A stretch of 64,000 nt of DNA from AWTP1-13 sp963840445 (GTDB lineage: Bacteria; Pseudomonadota; Alphaproteobacteria; Rhizobiales; Hyphomicrobiaceae): positions 124,001-188,000 of the forward strand of contig CAWIZC010000016.1 of NCBI GenBank assembly GCA_963840445.1. Direction: 5' to 3'. The translations under genes and the position numbers were made by a program. Of this stretch, positions 25,714 to 34,229 are shown one piece after another (position 1 is the stretch's first letter; every line of letters begins with the position of its first letter). The notes under the pieces are model-generated. The model saw nothing but the letters and a program-made list of their open reading frames with translations, was not told the DNA's origin and made no database searches.

Positions 25714-27153
25714 TTACGGCCGTGCGCTCGGTCGGTCGGGCTGTTCCGCGAGAGTCTGCGGCTTCAGCATAGCGATGAGTGGAGCCGGTATCCCGACACC
25801 CACATACGTCTGCGCGTTGCTCTTTATCTTGCGCCCTCCGTTTTCTTGCACTTCGAACTTGATGAAACGGCCAAACTCCGCCGAGGAAAGTGCGGGCCAA
25901 CCGTGCGTTTGATGCACTTCCAGGTAGGCCTGCCGCAAGCTGGAGCCGGTGGCTCGCAAACCTTCGCCCCAGTCGAGCATGCTAGAGAATGCAGCAATGG
26001 CTTCGCGCGAGCCAGTCCGCTGAGGGGATAGGTTCGCTGGTCGGCGAGGCGCAGACGGCGATTGCCCCAATAAATCCGAATGGGCATCCGCGCGCCGAAC
26101 CCGTGGCCGAGACTGGGCGCCCGATTTGCCAGCGCGGGCGGGAGCTGGGCAACCAACCCTCGGAGAAGTTTGGGCGCCCTCGGGACTGGTCTGGCTGTTT
26201 GATGCGCAGGTGTTTGCTTGGAGATCGGTGGGCCTCGCGCGGAAGCTCGCATGCACCGAGCTGGCGCCTGCAAGGGCGCCCGCGCTTGATCTGACGTTGG
26301 CTGAGTCAATCGGGCGGGCGGGCAAGGCGCCTTCTGCGTTGGATCCTCCCGATTTTGAGCGCCGGGTACCCTGGGCGGAGTCGTTCTTGAGAAGATAATC
26401 GCAGTAGAGGCCAAACATTGAGACGAGCTGCAGGATAAGCATCAACATCATCGCGATGCCGACCTTGCCGTCGATGTTCCCAACCCAGCCGAACAGCAAT
26501 TCGAATGAGCGAGGCATGGGATCTCTGTCGTCCTCGATCTCGATCCGTGCGAGTTGTGCGCGATGCTTTTCGGCCTCCTGTTTCAGCTTTTCATAGTCTT
26601 TGGAGACCTGCAGTTCCTTTCGCAAGCGAAGCATATCCCGGCAGGCGCGGGAATGCAGCTCTTCAACGCGCGTGCAATTGTCTGTCGCCTGACGCACCGC
26701 CCGCGGCAGTCCGTACCAGTCCAGTGCGGCTTGCAACGTCTCAGCGGGCTTGGGGACGTTAGGTGTAGACGCTGCAGTAAGTTGCGCTTCGACGAGTGCA
26801 AGGCTCGCCTTAAGATTGGTGCGCTCTTCCGCCTTTTTGGCGGACCGATGATCTGCAGTACCTAGGATCGAATGCAGGGTGGCGTGGCTGGAAATAGCTC
26901 CAACCGCCACCGCGAGGGCGAATACTATGCCCAAGGGAAACACCATGATCGTCCCAGCCGCGCCCACCGTCCACAGACGATGCATGTAGATCAGGAAGCG
27001 GCACTCGATCGCTTTGAGAGGCACCACGCAAACGAATGCCACCCACTCCGGCAGGCCGATCGCGGGAGCGAGGCGCGCAAGTCCCGCGAGTTCGACAGCG
27101 AGATTTAGAGCCAGAACGGAATAGACGATGAGCCGCAGTTCCCACATCGGCAC
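25714..27153 (-). CDS. large membrane protein with coiled coil and Ser/Arg/Ala-rich tail
   Basis: A 479-residue protein. Three membrane helices occupy about residues 5-92 (LRLIVYSVLALNLAVELAGL; WVAFVCVVPLKAIECRFLI; IMVFPLGIVFALAVAVGA). An about 120-residue charged coiled coil follows (KKAEERTNLKASLALVEAQL to YEKLKQEAEKHRAQLARIE), then a fourth helix near 232-256 (IAMMLMLILQLVSMFGLYC), a long disordered Ser/Ala/Pro/Arg-rich linker and a small C-terminal domain (SLRQAYLEVHQTHGWPALS). Start is GTG 27153 or ATG 27147. No family recognised. The same helix-coil-helix plan recurs in the protein at the right window edge (63212 onward). Confidence 0.75.
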   Translation of the reverse strand: MPMWELRLIVYSVLALNLAVELAGLARLAPAIGLPEWVAFVCVVPLKAIECRFLIYMHRLWTVGAAGTIMVFPLGIVFALAVAVGAISSHATLHSILGTADHRSAKKAEERTNLKASLALVEAQLTAASTPNVPKPAETLQAALDWYGLPRAVRQATDNCTRVEELHSRACRDMLRLRKELQVSKDYEKLKQEAEKHRAQLARIEIEDDRDPMPRSFELLFGWVGNIDGKVGIAMMLMLILQLVSMFGLYCDYLLKNDSAQGTRRSKSGGSNAEGALPARPIDSANVRSSAGALAGASSVHASFRARPTDLQANTCASNSQTSPEGAQTSPRVGCPAPARAGKSGAQSRPRVRRADAHSDLLGQSPSAPRRPANLSPQRTGSREAIAAFSSMLDWGEGLRATGSSLRQAYLEVHQTHGWPALSSAEFGRFIKFEVQENGGRKIKSNAQTYVGVGIPAPLIAMLKPQTLAEQPDRPSARP

Positions 27154-27402
27154 AATGCCCCACGCTCGTCGGTTCGACGTTAGTTGCTCTTGAGCTTTCG
27201 CTAGTTCTGCCGATGCTTATCGGCGCTGGTCTTCGGTGTGCTAGGCCTCCGGAGCCACGCCTGCCTGCCCCGAACGTCGGCATCCAGTGACGAACGTCGG
27301 CGCATTGGCACTAGTTGTGGAAAAAATGGCGATCGCTCCGGTACCTAGGTCAGCACTGCAGGTACCGAGCACCGGTCCTCAAAGCGGCCAGAGCGCGATC
27401 CA
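27154..27402. other. gap without a supported gene
   Basis: 249 bases. A short CGAACGTCGGC motif repeats at about 27270 and 27294 (ACGAACGTCGG / CGAACGTCGGCA). No gene seen. Confidence 0.35.
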
Positions 27403-28183
27403 TCAGAAAGAACGCCCGAAAAAGGCGTGCGCCATTCCGACAGTGACTGAGTCCGGATCGATCTTGCCATATATAAGCGCCACGCCTGCTGAGTATGGAA
27501 TGCTGTGATCAGCAGTCTCGTGCGTCTGCGGTCGCCACTTGTCCGGTCCGTCAGCCATGATCTTTATTGCAGCCCGCGACAGGTGGATGTTGACTTCAAG
27601 GAGTTCGTCGGGGCTCTTGAAAAACTGCCTCGCTTCCACCGCAGCTTGCGCCACGGTTTGAGCGAACTGACCAAGCGGAAAGCGCTTGGTGAAGCAGCGG
27701 CGGATGCCGAACGGCTCACCGAGTTGCGGCGACGCCACCGAATTGCGGCTCATCACCTTGAAGAAGCCATAACGGCCCTCGAAGACATTGCTTGGGCCCG
27801 TCATACCATTCTGTGCGAGCTGCAGCGAAAAGATCGCCTTGCGACACGCGTCGGCTGCTGCATACGCCTTCCAGTTGGAGAGCGTATCGGCGCGACCCTG
27901 GCGCGTCGCAGTATTTCCTCCAACAGTGATGCCGATCGCGTGCACCAGCTGTTCGGGGGTAAGTCCCAACAGCTTTCCAGCACCCACCACGGCCCCCATG
28001 CCCGTCACCGTCGTATGGTCGATGCCATGGCCTAAGTAGTCAAACACGTCCCCAATCTTGCAGAAAACCTCATAGGCGAGCACCATCGCCGTGATGAGAT
28101 CGCGACCGCTCCGCTGGCTTAGCTCAGCCGTGGCGAGGAGCGCCGCAAGCGTATCGCTCGGATGGCCAATCGGGGGGCCATCA
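27403..28183 (-). pseudogene. internal fragment of a MmgE/PrpD-family protein
   Basis: About 260 residues of a PrpD/MmgE protein (2-methylcitrate dehydratase and related dehydratases) survive in one frame: GHPSDTLAALLATAEL, VLAYEVFCKIGD, GIDHTTVTGMGAVVGAGKLLGL, HAIGITVGG, GRADTLSNWKAYAAADACRK, GMTGPSNVFEG and the catalytic-region ADHSIPYSAGVALI. Family members are about 450 residues. Here the N-terminal about 110 residues and the C-terminal about 100 are missing and the frame ends abruptly after MAHAFFGRSF. It is a gene cut at both ends, not a small functional protein. Confidence 0.85.
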
Positions 28184-28426
28184 GAAATCCGTTGCGGGCG
28201 GCCAGAGCGACCAGGATGTGTCGGCTCTCAGCGCCTCGTCGGCCGAATTCGCCAACCTGTCGGTTTCCGTTCCGGCATTTTCTTGAGGTTGGCCCGTAGT
28301 TGTGTCCTCGACCAAAGGCTCAGGATTGGCCGCGTGTGACTGATGACCCCCATGGGAAAGAACGATGGCGCCCAATCCAACTGCAATGACGCTGTCAATG
28401 GGCCATGTTTTCGCGTGGAACCGCAT
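28181..28426 (-). CDS. small putative exported protein
   Basis: An 81-residue protein starting MRFHAKTWPIDSVIAVGLG with a strong AAGGAGGAGGG site 3-13 bases upstream. One hydrophobic helix (DSVIAVGLGAIVLSHGG) sits at the N-terminus, followed by an acidic, Thr/Glu-rich tail. Its 3' end runs into the PrpD remnant, so the C-terminus may be the product of a fusion. Function unknown. Confidence 0.5.
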   Translation of the reverse strand: MRFHAKTWPIDSVIAVGLGAIVLSHGGHQSHAANPEPLVEDTTTGQPQENAGTETDRLANSADEALRADTSWSLWPPATDF

Positions 28427-28484
28427 GGTCCCTCCTCCTTGTGGGTGACGAGCGAAAACCTTCTGGGCCTCAAGGGCCGCCAGC

Positions 28485-28670
28485 TCAGTAGGCGTCGAAC
28501 GCTTCTTCAGGCAGGTTCTTCTGGCCCTTCATCAGGTCCATTACGCTGACCCAGCTTGCCGCCGAAGCTGCATGCTGTTTCGGAGCATTCCCAACGATGG
28601 TGCTTCCTGCAATTGCTGCGAGAGCAGCCACCACGACTCCAATGGAAGCCATAATGAGAGCTTGGCGCAT
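28485..28670 (-). CDS. small single-span membrane or secreted protein
   Basis: A 61-residue protein starting MRQALIMASIGVVVAALAAI with GGAAGGGG upstream. The N-terminal helix is a signal anchor or signal peptide; the remaining about 35 residues are polar and acidic, ending EEAFDAY. It belongs to the group of tiny exported proteins that fills this part of the window. Function unknown. Confidence 0.6.
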   Translation of the reverse strand: MRQALIMASIGVVVAALAAIAGSTIVGNAPKQHAASAASWVSVMDLMKGQKNLPEEAFDAY

Positions 28671-29148
28671 GTGTTTCCCCTTCCAATATCGGGATTACTA
28701 TCGCGGAGACCGAGCGTTATGACCGCCAGCGCAGCGTGCATATCGGCAACAACCCGCGAAATGGGTCGGCCGCACACCTGTCGGGAGAAATACCTAGGGC
28801 GCGTGCGCAAGGTGCACACCGCCTGCGGTGGAGTGGTCCGTGACACTGGCGCCCCGCGCTCGGGTGCCCGCGCAAGACCAGCCATGGTGCGTCGAGGGGC
28901 AAAGCAGTGGTCAACGGCGACTAACCGTGCCGATATTGTCGGGTGCGAACGGCTTGGCACCGGGGAATGGCCTTTCGCTTGTCCTCTTCTCATTCGCCCG
29001 CCAGCCCAGGAATGTGCCGGTGCCTAAGGCGGGGTCGACGAGCCGCTTTGCTTTAAATCGAAGCGGGCCTTGGTCTGTCCGGATGCTGTGGTACAGCGAG
29101 ATAGCGGCTTACATGGGAGCGCCGTAACGCGTGAATGGGAGGTCAGTC
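28671..29148. other. 478-base stretch without a supported gene
   Basis: Both strands hold only Arg/Pro/Ser-rich shadow frames. It contains the promoter side of the divergent genes at 28485 (minus) and 29149 (plus); no clear motif was seen. Confidence 0.4.
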
Positions 29149-29460
29149 GTGAGGTATCTAGCGCTCATTGCAATCATGGCGATCCTAGCAAGCGGAAGAG
29201 TGGAGGCACAGCAACTGCTCAATCAATGGCTCGATGCGGGGTGCAGCGTTGTTAGCGCCCAGGTGACCGGAGAGGTGGCGGTGGTGCTCAACTGCAAGGC
29301 CATGGTCGAAACAATGCGGAAATCGGGAAAAGACTTCAAAGGGAGTTCGGTGCCACCGGAATTCGCGAAGAACTACGGCTATACTGTGGTTTGCGTCACC
29401 GACAAAATTCAGCCTGGTACGTTGGGCCTGAACGTTAGATATTGCCTGACTATACCTTAG
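29149..29460 (+). CDS. small periplasmic protein of unknown function
   Basis: A 103-residue protein. GTG at 29149 follows GGGAGG by 6 bases and is preferred to the ATG at 29131, which precedes that site. Signal peptide LALIAIMAILASGRVEA is followed by a mature domain with three cysteines (DAGCSVV, VLNCKAM, VVCVTD and YCL) and alternating strands. Not recognised. Confidence 0.65.
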   Translation: MRYLALIAIMAILASGRVEAQQLLNQWLDAGCSVVSAQVTGEVAVVLNCKAMVETMRKSGKDFKGSSVPPEFAKNYGYTVVCVTDKIQPGTLGLNVRYCLTIP

Positions 29461-29578
29461 CGCACGAACATGGCATTCGATGACAAAGTTTCAATCCACG
29501 CGCCCGCGCGGCCTCGTTGCGCAAAACCTGGAGCCATAGAACGGGGCCGTTGCGGTCGGGTGCGAGGGGCTAGTGCAA

Positions 29579-29938
29579 ATGAAGCTTTCGCAATACGCAG
29601 TGTTGGCGTACGCGGTGCTTTATTTCGTGCTGGCCGGCTCCATGGAAGCCGAAAACCTAAACCTCAGCTACCCCGCTGCCTACGTCGCCTTTTCAATGAT
29701 CGCCCAAATTCTTGTGGTCTGCGGCATCATCCTTTTCGCCATCGAAGCGCGGGGCGAGTTCGCCAACGCGTGGCGACTGCTATTCCCACTGCTAGTGCTT
29801 GAACTCGCGCTCGGTGTCCTGTTCGATGTGACGTACCAATCCGATCTCGATTATCTTTGGATGAACGAACTGTTCGGCCTCTGGCTCGCTGCTCCTGCGT
29901 ACTATTTCAACTTCAGGGTTGCTCGCTACAGGGGTTGA
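29579..29938 (+). CDS. small multi-span membrane protein
   Basis: A 119-residue protein with about four helices: YAVLAYAVLYFVLAGSM, YVAFSMIAQILVVCGIILFA, LLFPLLVLELALGVLFDV and LFGLWLAAPAYYFNF. The topology is that of a compact four-helix inner-membrane protein; no catalytic residues stand out. It could start two codons earlier at GTG 29573. Unknown function; it stands alone. Confidence 0.7.
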   Translation: MKLSQYAVLAYAVLYFVLAGSMEAENLNLSYPAAYVAFSMIAQILVVCGIILFAIEARGEFANAWRLLFPLLVLELALGVLFDVTYQSDLDYLWMNELFGLWLAAPAYYFNFRVARYRG

Positions 29939-30000
29939 TCGGCGTTCTTTCTCCTCAAACATCCTTCGGCGCGTAGGAACAATCTGCAACGCCCGTGCTG

Positions 30001-30165
30001 CGCGGCTCGACCCAGAGTGTAAGTTTGACGAGCGATGCAGGCTGGGCGTCGCTAAAGTTCAGCAAATAGCAGCCAAATTCCCACCAAATCCTCGGTTGGT
30101 CTTTCGCGACCGCTAACCGGCGTGAAGCCCTGGGCGATCTGACGGCCGCGGCTTCGAAATGAGCC
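30001..30165 (+). repeat. partial copy of the 35.8-36.0 kb region (repeat family A)
   Basis: This stretch is about 90 percent identical by eye to 35833-36010. It begins with the last 22 codons of the small exported protein at 35512 (RGSTQSVSLTSDAGWASLKF, then K and stop) and goes on through its 3' flank (CCGCTAACCGGCGTGAAGCCCTGGG). No upstream part of the gene is present, so it is a truncated duplicate. Confidence 0.8.
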
Positions 30166-30362
30166 GCGAACGCGCCCGCGTACTGCTCGCTCATGGCCCC
30201 AGCGCATCGGCCGGCGATTAGCTTAAGCATCCGATAATCTCTATCTATGTTAAGCAATAGGGCGGACCACACCACGATGCCGCCGCGTTTCCCCCTCGAT
30301 GCATTGGTAGACCCTCCGCATCCCAGTTCTGAGTGAGTGGCGTCAGGTACTGCGTAGCCCTA

Positions 30363-30406
30363 ACGGCCCTGGTCGGAGTCCCCCTCCTCCGGGGCCGTCA
30401 CTTTTT
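30363..30406 (+). terminator. Rho-independent terminator-like hairpin
   Basis: ACGGCCC (30363-30369) pairs with GGGCCGT (30392-30398), followed by CAC and TTTTT. The loop is 22 bases with internal pairing. No clear plus-strand gene lies immediately upstream; it may belong to a lost gene. Confidence 0.5.
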
Positions 30407-30481
30407 CACGGCCGGCCCTTCATCGGATCAAGCTCGATGGTCGACCCCTCCCAGCCGCACGCAGCCGTTTCGTGACGACGA

Positions 30482-30706
30482 CTATGCCGAGCACTGGGCT
30501 ACCACATTGAGTGGCGTCTGATGGGAAGTGACGCTCAGCGACGCTCGTTCGCCTGATAGCATTGCCATGAGCGCTGCCCGCTCCCCCAGCAGTTGAGCCA
30601 TGCGGACAGAGCTGCCCTCTTTCGGTTTGCTCTTCACGAGCGCGCTGTATTCGATGTTGACGTCGCGCAGTCTGGTACGCAGCGTGCACGTTCTTCTGGG
30701 GTTCAT
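30482..30706 (-). CDS. small cytosolic protein of unknown function
   Basis: A 74-residue protein starting MNPRRTCTLRTRLRDVN with a GGAACGGAAAG site before the ATG. The middle is helical (MAQLLGERAALMAMLSGERA). It has no signal or membrane helix. Such short proteins with a NIEYS...KPKEGSS pattern seem conserved-like, but I cannot name the family. Confidence 0.45.
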   Translation of the reverse strand: MNPRRTCTLRTRLRDVNIEYSALVKSKPKEGSSVRMAQLLGERAALMAMLSGERASLSVTSHQTPLNVVAQCSA

Positions 30707-31295
30707 CTTTCCGTTCCGATCAAGCGCCAGCTTGGGCGCGGGGCAGACTGGCCGGAGCTGCTGCGTAGAAAACGGCCCGCCACATGCGTGCTTTGGCAGC
30801 GGGCCGCTACGGGCACATCAGGACACACCCGACGCGTTAGCAACGGGCGCCGCAAATTGAAGCAGCTGAAGCTTAGACTTCTGTGACCTCGTGTATCGCA
30901 AGTTGAGCCGCTTGCGGCGGATGTCAGTGCGCGGCGCAGAGAGGAAACCTTTTGGGCCGCCGCGCTTGTGGATGGGAGCGCGACGACCACTACGCGCCGG
31001 GTTGGGAAGCCGGCCGGGGCAAGCTGCGCGACTCGGGTTAACGCAATCTTAACCACTCGTCTAACCGACAACGGCTGTGCTCCGCCACGTCGAGCGGCAC
31101 GATGGGCAAGAGCGTGGCAATCCACGGTCAGGACCTGCCGGGCAAGCATGCCCAAATTTTTTTGCCGCTAGCGACGGTGTTGGCAAATGCCAACGACCAC
31201 TATCGCGCACGGTCGCATGGTGCGAGTAGCCCAAGGTGGGTGGCGAACGGGCGACGATGATGTGGTCCGTAGCGCCTAATCAAGGAGTACCAGTC
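30707..31295. other. 589-base stretch without a supported gene
   Basis: Only Arg-rich shadow frames on both strands. The last 100 bases lead into the small exported peptide at 31296. Nothing else recognised. Confidence 0.4.
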
Positions 31296-31412
31296 ATGAA
31301 GACCATCGCATCCGCCCTGATCGCTCTGGCAGTTCTGACCGGCGCCGCCGCTTCTGCCAACGCCTTCGATACCCAGAGCTTCTACGAGCAGCTGGATCGC
31401 AGCCGCCAGTAG
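31296..31412 (+). CDS. 38-residue exported peptide (MKTIASAL family)
   Basis: A complete short gene: AAGGAG 10 bases before the ATG, then MKTIASALIALAVLTGAAA, a cleavage site ASANA and a mature part of 15 residues, FDTQSFYEQLDRSRQ. Many Hyphomicrobiales genomes carry several paralogues of this type (signal peptide plus FYEQLDR-like end). The mature peptide would be released to the periplasm. Function unknown. Confidence 0.75.
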   Translation: MKTIASALIALAVLTGAAASANAFDTQSFYEQLDRSRQ

Positions 31413-31524
31413 ATAGAGACGTGAGTGCGCTCATGCGCTGCTTCTCGGCTCGTGCTTCGGGACAACTGCCAAAGCAGAGCACAGGCCCATAGCACGACCG
31501 AGAGGCGCCCTACGGGTTCACCAG

Positions 31525-31719
31525 GTGAGTAGTGTCATGCACAGAAACCCCGCTCGCAGACCTTGCCGCACGGTTGGCATCTCGTGGAACAGCGTGCTCG
31601 GTCCGAGCTGGCTTGAGCAGCCCCACGCCATCACGGTCGCCGATATAGCCGCCGGGTGCGCAGCCCTGGATTATGGCTATGCGACCTGGTTTTCGCACCA
31701 GGTTGATGGCGCGCGATGA
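31525..31719 (+). pseudogene. possible scrap of a glutathione S-transferase
   Basis: The plus frame contains ITVADIAAGCAALDYGY, which resembles the GST C-terminal box (ITxADIAxxCAL). The surroundings are not GST-like and no N-terminal domain exists. It would be a short remnant; chance similarity is possible. Confidence 0.3.
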
Positions 31720-31773
31720 AGAAGACGACCTCGCTGGCGATGGTCGGCTCCCGCACAACGACCATCGCGGCAA

Positions 31774-31911
31774 GTGATCACCTGTCCTTGCCGGGATTGC
31801 ACGCCCCCGCGCCCGCATGCCCGCGATCATCCGCCCGAGGCTTACGATCCGTCGGGCCTTACGATCTCGACGCGCGCGAACCAGCCCGGCGAGTTCGTAG
31901 TCGAGGTTTAA
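31774..31911 (+). CDS. small CPCRDC-motif protein
   Basis: From GTG 31774 an open frame of 45 residues reads VITCPCRDCTPPRP and ends QPGEFVVEV. The CPCRDC cluster could bind a metal. The first 31 bases recur exactly at 38193-38223, where the frame stops early, which suggests this was a mobile or duplicated coding segment. Start choice is uncertain because no strong ribosome site is visible. Confidence 0.4.
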   Translation: MITCPCRDCTPPRPHARDHPPEAYDPSGLTISTRANQPGEFVVEV

Positions 31912-31965
31912 CCACCACCGCGCGTGACCGCTGTCTGGTCTGCTAGCTTCTTGCTATGCTGGGTC

Positions 31966-32190
31966 GTGATCAAAGCCCAGATAACAACCATCTTCTCCGT
32001 AGAGCCGACGGCGTACGGCTGGTCCGTGAGTGATGGCGCCATGCGGTTAGGTTTATTTTTGAGCCAACGGCAGGCACTCGATGAAGTCAGGAAACGGCGA
32101 GCGGCCCTAAAGGCAATGGGACTTGCAAGTTCGCTTGAGGTGACCGGCAAGGAAACGGAAGGAGTGCGCCGACCCCAACGTTTTTACTAG
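31966..32190 (+). CDS. small protein of DUF2188-like appearance
   Basis: From GTG 31966 the frame gives 74 residues: ITTIFSVEPTAYGWSVSDGA, then RLGLFLSQRQALDEVRKRRAALKA. The pattern 'GWSVxxG...F.tqxqAlxxvkxR' is that of very small DUF2188-like beta-beta-alpha proteins found in many rhizobia. It is cytosolic; role unknown. The frame is open back to 31924, but that part is hydrophobic and less likely. Confidence 0.5.
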   Translation: MIKAQITTIFSVEPTAYGWSVSDGAMRLGLFLSQRQALDEVRKRRAALKAMGLASSLEVTGKETEGVRRPQRFY

Positions 32191-32361
32191 CGGCTGCCGG
32201 ATGAACTGCGTCGGCTGTTTGAGCAGCTCATTTCACTGATAGAGGTGTCGGGACCGCGCGAGGTACTTAAGCTTGTCGTAACCCCGTTCTCTTGTCTCCC
32301 TTGTCCTGCCCTCATTCCACGATGCGACATGATCCCAGCACTGCTTTGAGCGGAGCGGATC

Positions 32362-32715
32362 GTGCCCCATCGCCTTGTTCTATCGGCGGTATTGGCCAGC
32401 CTCCTTGTCGCCTCACCGGTCGCGCGTGCACATGAGTGGTATCCTCTTGTATGCTGTGGCGGCGAGAATTACGGCCCTGCTGACACCGTCGTTCATGCCG
32501 GAGAGACCGACTGGGACCGGCAGTTGCGCGCATTCGATGACCATTTGATGGGCCTATATGCGGCCGACAAAGCGGCGCCGATCAGCCCTTACATGCCGAT
32601 GCCGGCGCCAGAGCAAATGCAATCGTCGATGCCCGTGTATCAGCCCGAGGATGTGTGGGACATGAACAATCGCCAGCTCGGCAGACCACGCACCAGCACA
32701 CGGCGCAGCTACTAG
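32362..32715 (+). CDS. exported protein with HEWYPLVCCGG motif
   Basis: A 117-residue protein from GTG 32362. Signal peptide LVLSAVLASLLVASPVARA is followed at once by HEWYPLVCCGGENYGPAD. An N-terminal H-x-WYP-x-CC motif marks a group of small periplasmic proteins common in Hyphomicrobiales, usually continuing with DC-x-P-V. Here the second cysteine part is altered (GGENYGP instead of xxDCxPV) and the tail is Pro/Met/Gln-rich. Possibly a diverged or rearranged member. Function unknown. Confidence 0.65.
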   Translation: MPHRLVLSAVLASLLVASPVARAHEWYPLVCCGGENYGPADTVVHAGETDWDRQLRAFDDHLMGLYAADKAAPISPYMPMPAPEQMQSSMPVYQPEDVWDMNNRQLGRPRTSTRRSY

Positions 32716-32731
32716 GGCCGCATGCATTCCT

Positions 32732-33013
32732 ATGGCCATGACGAACCGTATGGCGGTGGCCCTGCCGCTATTGGGCCCCCCTCCCGACGGCCAGGTTCAC
32801 GTTGCGTCAGGCAGTTTAGAACCGGATTGCTGCTCCTTTGCGCGTTCCGTGGTCCGGGCGCGCGAGCATGTGGCAGTGGATTTGACGCCCGAAGCAAAGT
32901 TGATCTTGAAGAAGCATGCGAGAGGCGACTACGAAATCGGGATACAGACCGAGGACGGGGCGGTTGTCGCCCGTGTTTGCAAAGCGAGACTGAGCGCGAG
33001 GAAGCGGCGTTAG
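32732..33013 (+). CDS. possible small protein, weakly supported
   Basis: A 93-residue frame whose second half (VDLTPEAKLILKKHARGDYE then IGIQTEDGAVV) looks protein-like, while the first 40 residues do not. It starts 14 bases after the previous stop. A minus-strand frame overlaps but is less convincing. It may be the tail of a degraded gene. Confidence 0.35.
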   Translation: MAMTNRMAVALPLLGPPPDGQVHVASGSLEPDCCSFARSVVRAREHVAVDLTPEAKLILKKHARGDYEIGIQTEDGAVVARVCKARLSARKRR

Positions 33014-33114
33014 AGAAGGCTGCAAGGCGCATGCTTCAACGCAGCGGTTGGATGAGGCCAACTTGGCCGCGTGCTGATGGGCAGCAATAACAGTCTATTG
33101 TCTCTGTCGCTTGG

Positions 33115-33404
33115 CGCTAGTTGCCCACCCTCGGCTTCATCTCCGGCAGCGGTTCCATCCGTTCCCTCGGCCGGCCGATCTCGGGCCGTGGCGGTGGATC
33201 GGGACGCGTGGCCGGTGAACGGGGCGGAGCGCGGAAGATGTCTTGATCCCTCGTGACCTCTGGGCTCGACGCGGGCGCCCTGGCGCGCTGGGCACTCGCC
33301 GTCGTCACGCCACCAACGAGGATCAAGGCCATCACAACCAATACAGTTCGCATGATCGCCTCCATGACATGACACCTTCACATCATGTGGGGCCGCGCAG
33401 CATT
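33115..33404. repeat. 290-base duplication, copy 1 (with 38905-39194)
   Basis: The block from GCTAGTTGCCCACCC to GGGGCCGCGCAGCATT is nearly identical to 38905-39194, differing at about a dozen bases. It contains a whole small gene plus its upstream region, so gene and promoter were copied together. Confidence 0.9.
33117..33353 (-). CDS. small exported Arg/Pro-rich protein, copy 1
   Basis: A 78-residue protein from the ATG at 33353 (MRTVLVVMALILVGGVTTA); GGAGG sits 6 bases upstream, inside an earlier ATG frame that adds four residues. Signal peptide ends ASAQ; the mature part is Arg/Pro-rich with RDQDIFRAPPRSPA and ends EMKPRVGN. A paralogue with about 7 differences lies at 38907. The conserved ends and clustered changes in the Pro-rich middle suggest an expressed exported peptide. 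Function unknown. Confidence 0.65.
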   Translation of the reverse strand: MRTVLVVMALILVGGVTTASAQRARAPASSPEVTRDQDIFRAPPRSPATRPDPPPRPEIGRPRERMEPLPEMKPRVGN

Positions 33405-33529
33405 GGGACCCAGATGTTGGGCGGTATCACGAACACGCACACCGCACTCTTCCGGCGCAAGCTAGGGGTTTTTCCGGGTTACGATAGTGCCTTCGATTGG
33501 CGACTATGCTCGTTACCGTGGGTGCAAAA

Positions 33530-33817
33530 ATGGGCGAAATCCGTATCCATATCTTCGTTCCCGTGCTGGCGCTTGGATTCGCCTCCACTTTAGCTTTGGC
33601 CTCGCCAAGTGACGCGTGCAAAAAAGAGATTTGTGACTCTGTGGTGGCGGCCTGCATGCGCACAGATCAATCGCTAAATCCGAGTGTGGCCACGGAGGCG
33701 GAGAAGAAGTCGTTCTGCGATACGTACTTCAATGGCTGCATGAAACAATACGTCCCCGCAGATGTGCCTTGGTACACGCCCGAAACGGTTGCTCGCTTCT
33801 TGCGGTGTGCCCCATAG
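33530..33817 (+). CDS. small exported cysteine-rich protein
   Basis: A 95-residue protein from ATG 33530. Signal peptide IHIFVPVLALGFASTLALA is followed by SDACKKEICDSVVAACM, SFCDTYFNGCMKQY and a final LRCAP: six cysteines in CxxxC-type spacing, suggesting a disulfide-stapled helical hairpin in the periplasm. The overall pattern resembles the protein at 55246. Function unknown. A hairpin directly after the stop may terminate it. Confidence 0.65.
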   Translation: MGEIRIHIFVPVLALGFASTLALASPSDACKKEICDSVVAACMRTDQSLNPSVATEAEKKSFCDTYFNGCMKQYVPADVPWYTPETVARFLRCAP

Positions 33818-33856
33818 CCGCCCCTTTCACGACCTAGCCCGGAATCGAGGGGCGGC
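33817..33856 (+). terminator. hairpin after the cysteine-rich gene
   Basis: GCCGCCCC (33817-33824) pairs exactly with GGGGCGGC (33849-33856), starting at the stop codon of the preceding gene. There is no T-run after it, so its terminator role is uncertain. Confidence 0.45.
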
Positions 33857-33889
33857 CAGACACGCACCACCCATCCAGACCAGCGGCAA

Positions 33890-33978
33890 CGGCTTCCAGA
33901 TGAGCTGCAAATCCAGCCGCAACGGGGTCAGTTTTCCATTCATGCAGGCCGCATGATGGAGAGACCATTCTAGTGCGG
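33890..33978 (+). repeat. partial copy of 35995-36083 (repeat family A)
   Basis: CGGCTTCCAGATGAGC through GCAGGCCGCATGA and on to CATTCTAGTGCGG matches the distal part of the region at 35995-36083 with scattered changes. Together with 30001-30165 it shows that different portions of one parent sequence were copied to two places. Confidence 0.75.
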
Positions 33979-34196
33979 TCGATCATCGGAGGACCGCCTG
34001 CGGAAACAAAGTCAAAGCTTCATCGCAATACATCCTTCCGACGCCGCCAATGTTGGGCCCTTGCCCGAGGGCCGCGAACTTATGAAGGAGAAGCGCCCGC
34101 ACCCGGTCGATGCACTGGTGCAGGGCGGCGGCCAAGGGAAACTCCACTGAAGGCTCAGCCGGAGAACTTCAGGTCGCCACCCGGTTCCTAAAAGAA

Positions 34197-34229
34197 AGGA
34201 GCGGTGCGACGGGGGACGCACCGCTCCTT
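34197..34229 (-). terminator. strong hairpin, terminator for minus-strand reading
   Basis: AAGGAGCGGTGCG (34197-34209) and CGCACCGCTCCTT (34217-34229) form a perfect 13-base stem with a 7-base loop. On the minus strand the stem is followed by TCTTTTAGG, a T-rich tail; on the plus strand there is none. No convincing minus-strand gene lies upstream. Confidence 0.6.

Noticed and set aside
29955..30275. 106-codon minus frame over the repeat A copy
   Set aside because: Same antisense frame also occurs over the parent copy at 35.8 kb, where the plus-strand gene with signal peptide is clearly the coding one.
31716..31946. 76-codon plus frame starting MKKTTSLAMVG
   Set aside because: The start looks like a signal peptide but becomes Arg/Pro/Ser-rich at once; the overlapping frame with CPCRDC is more protein-like.
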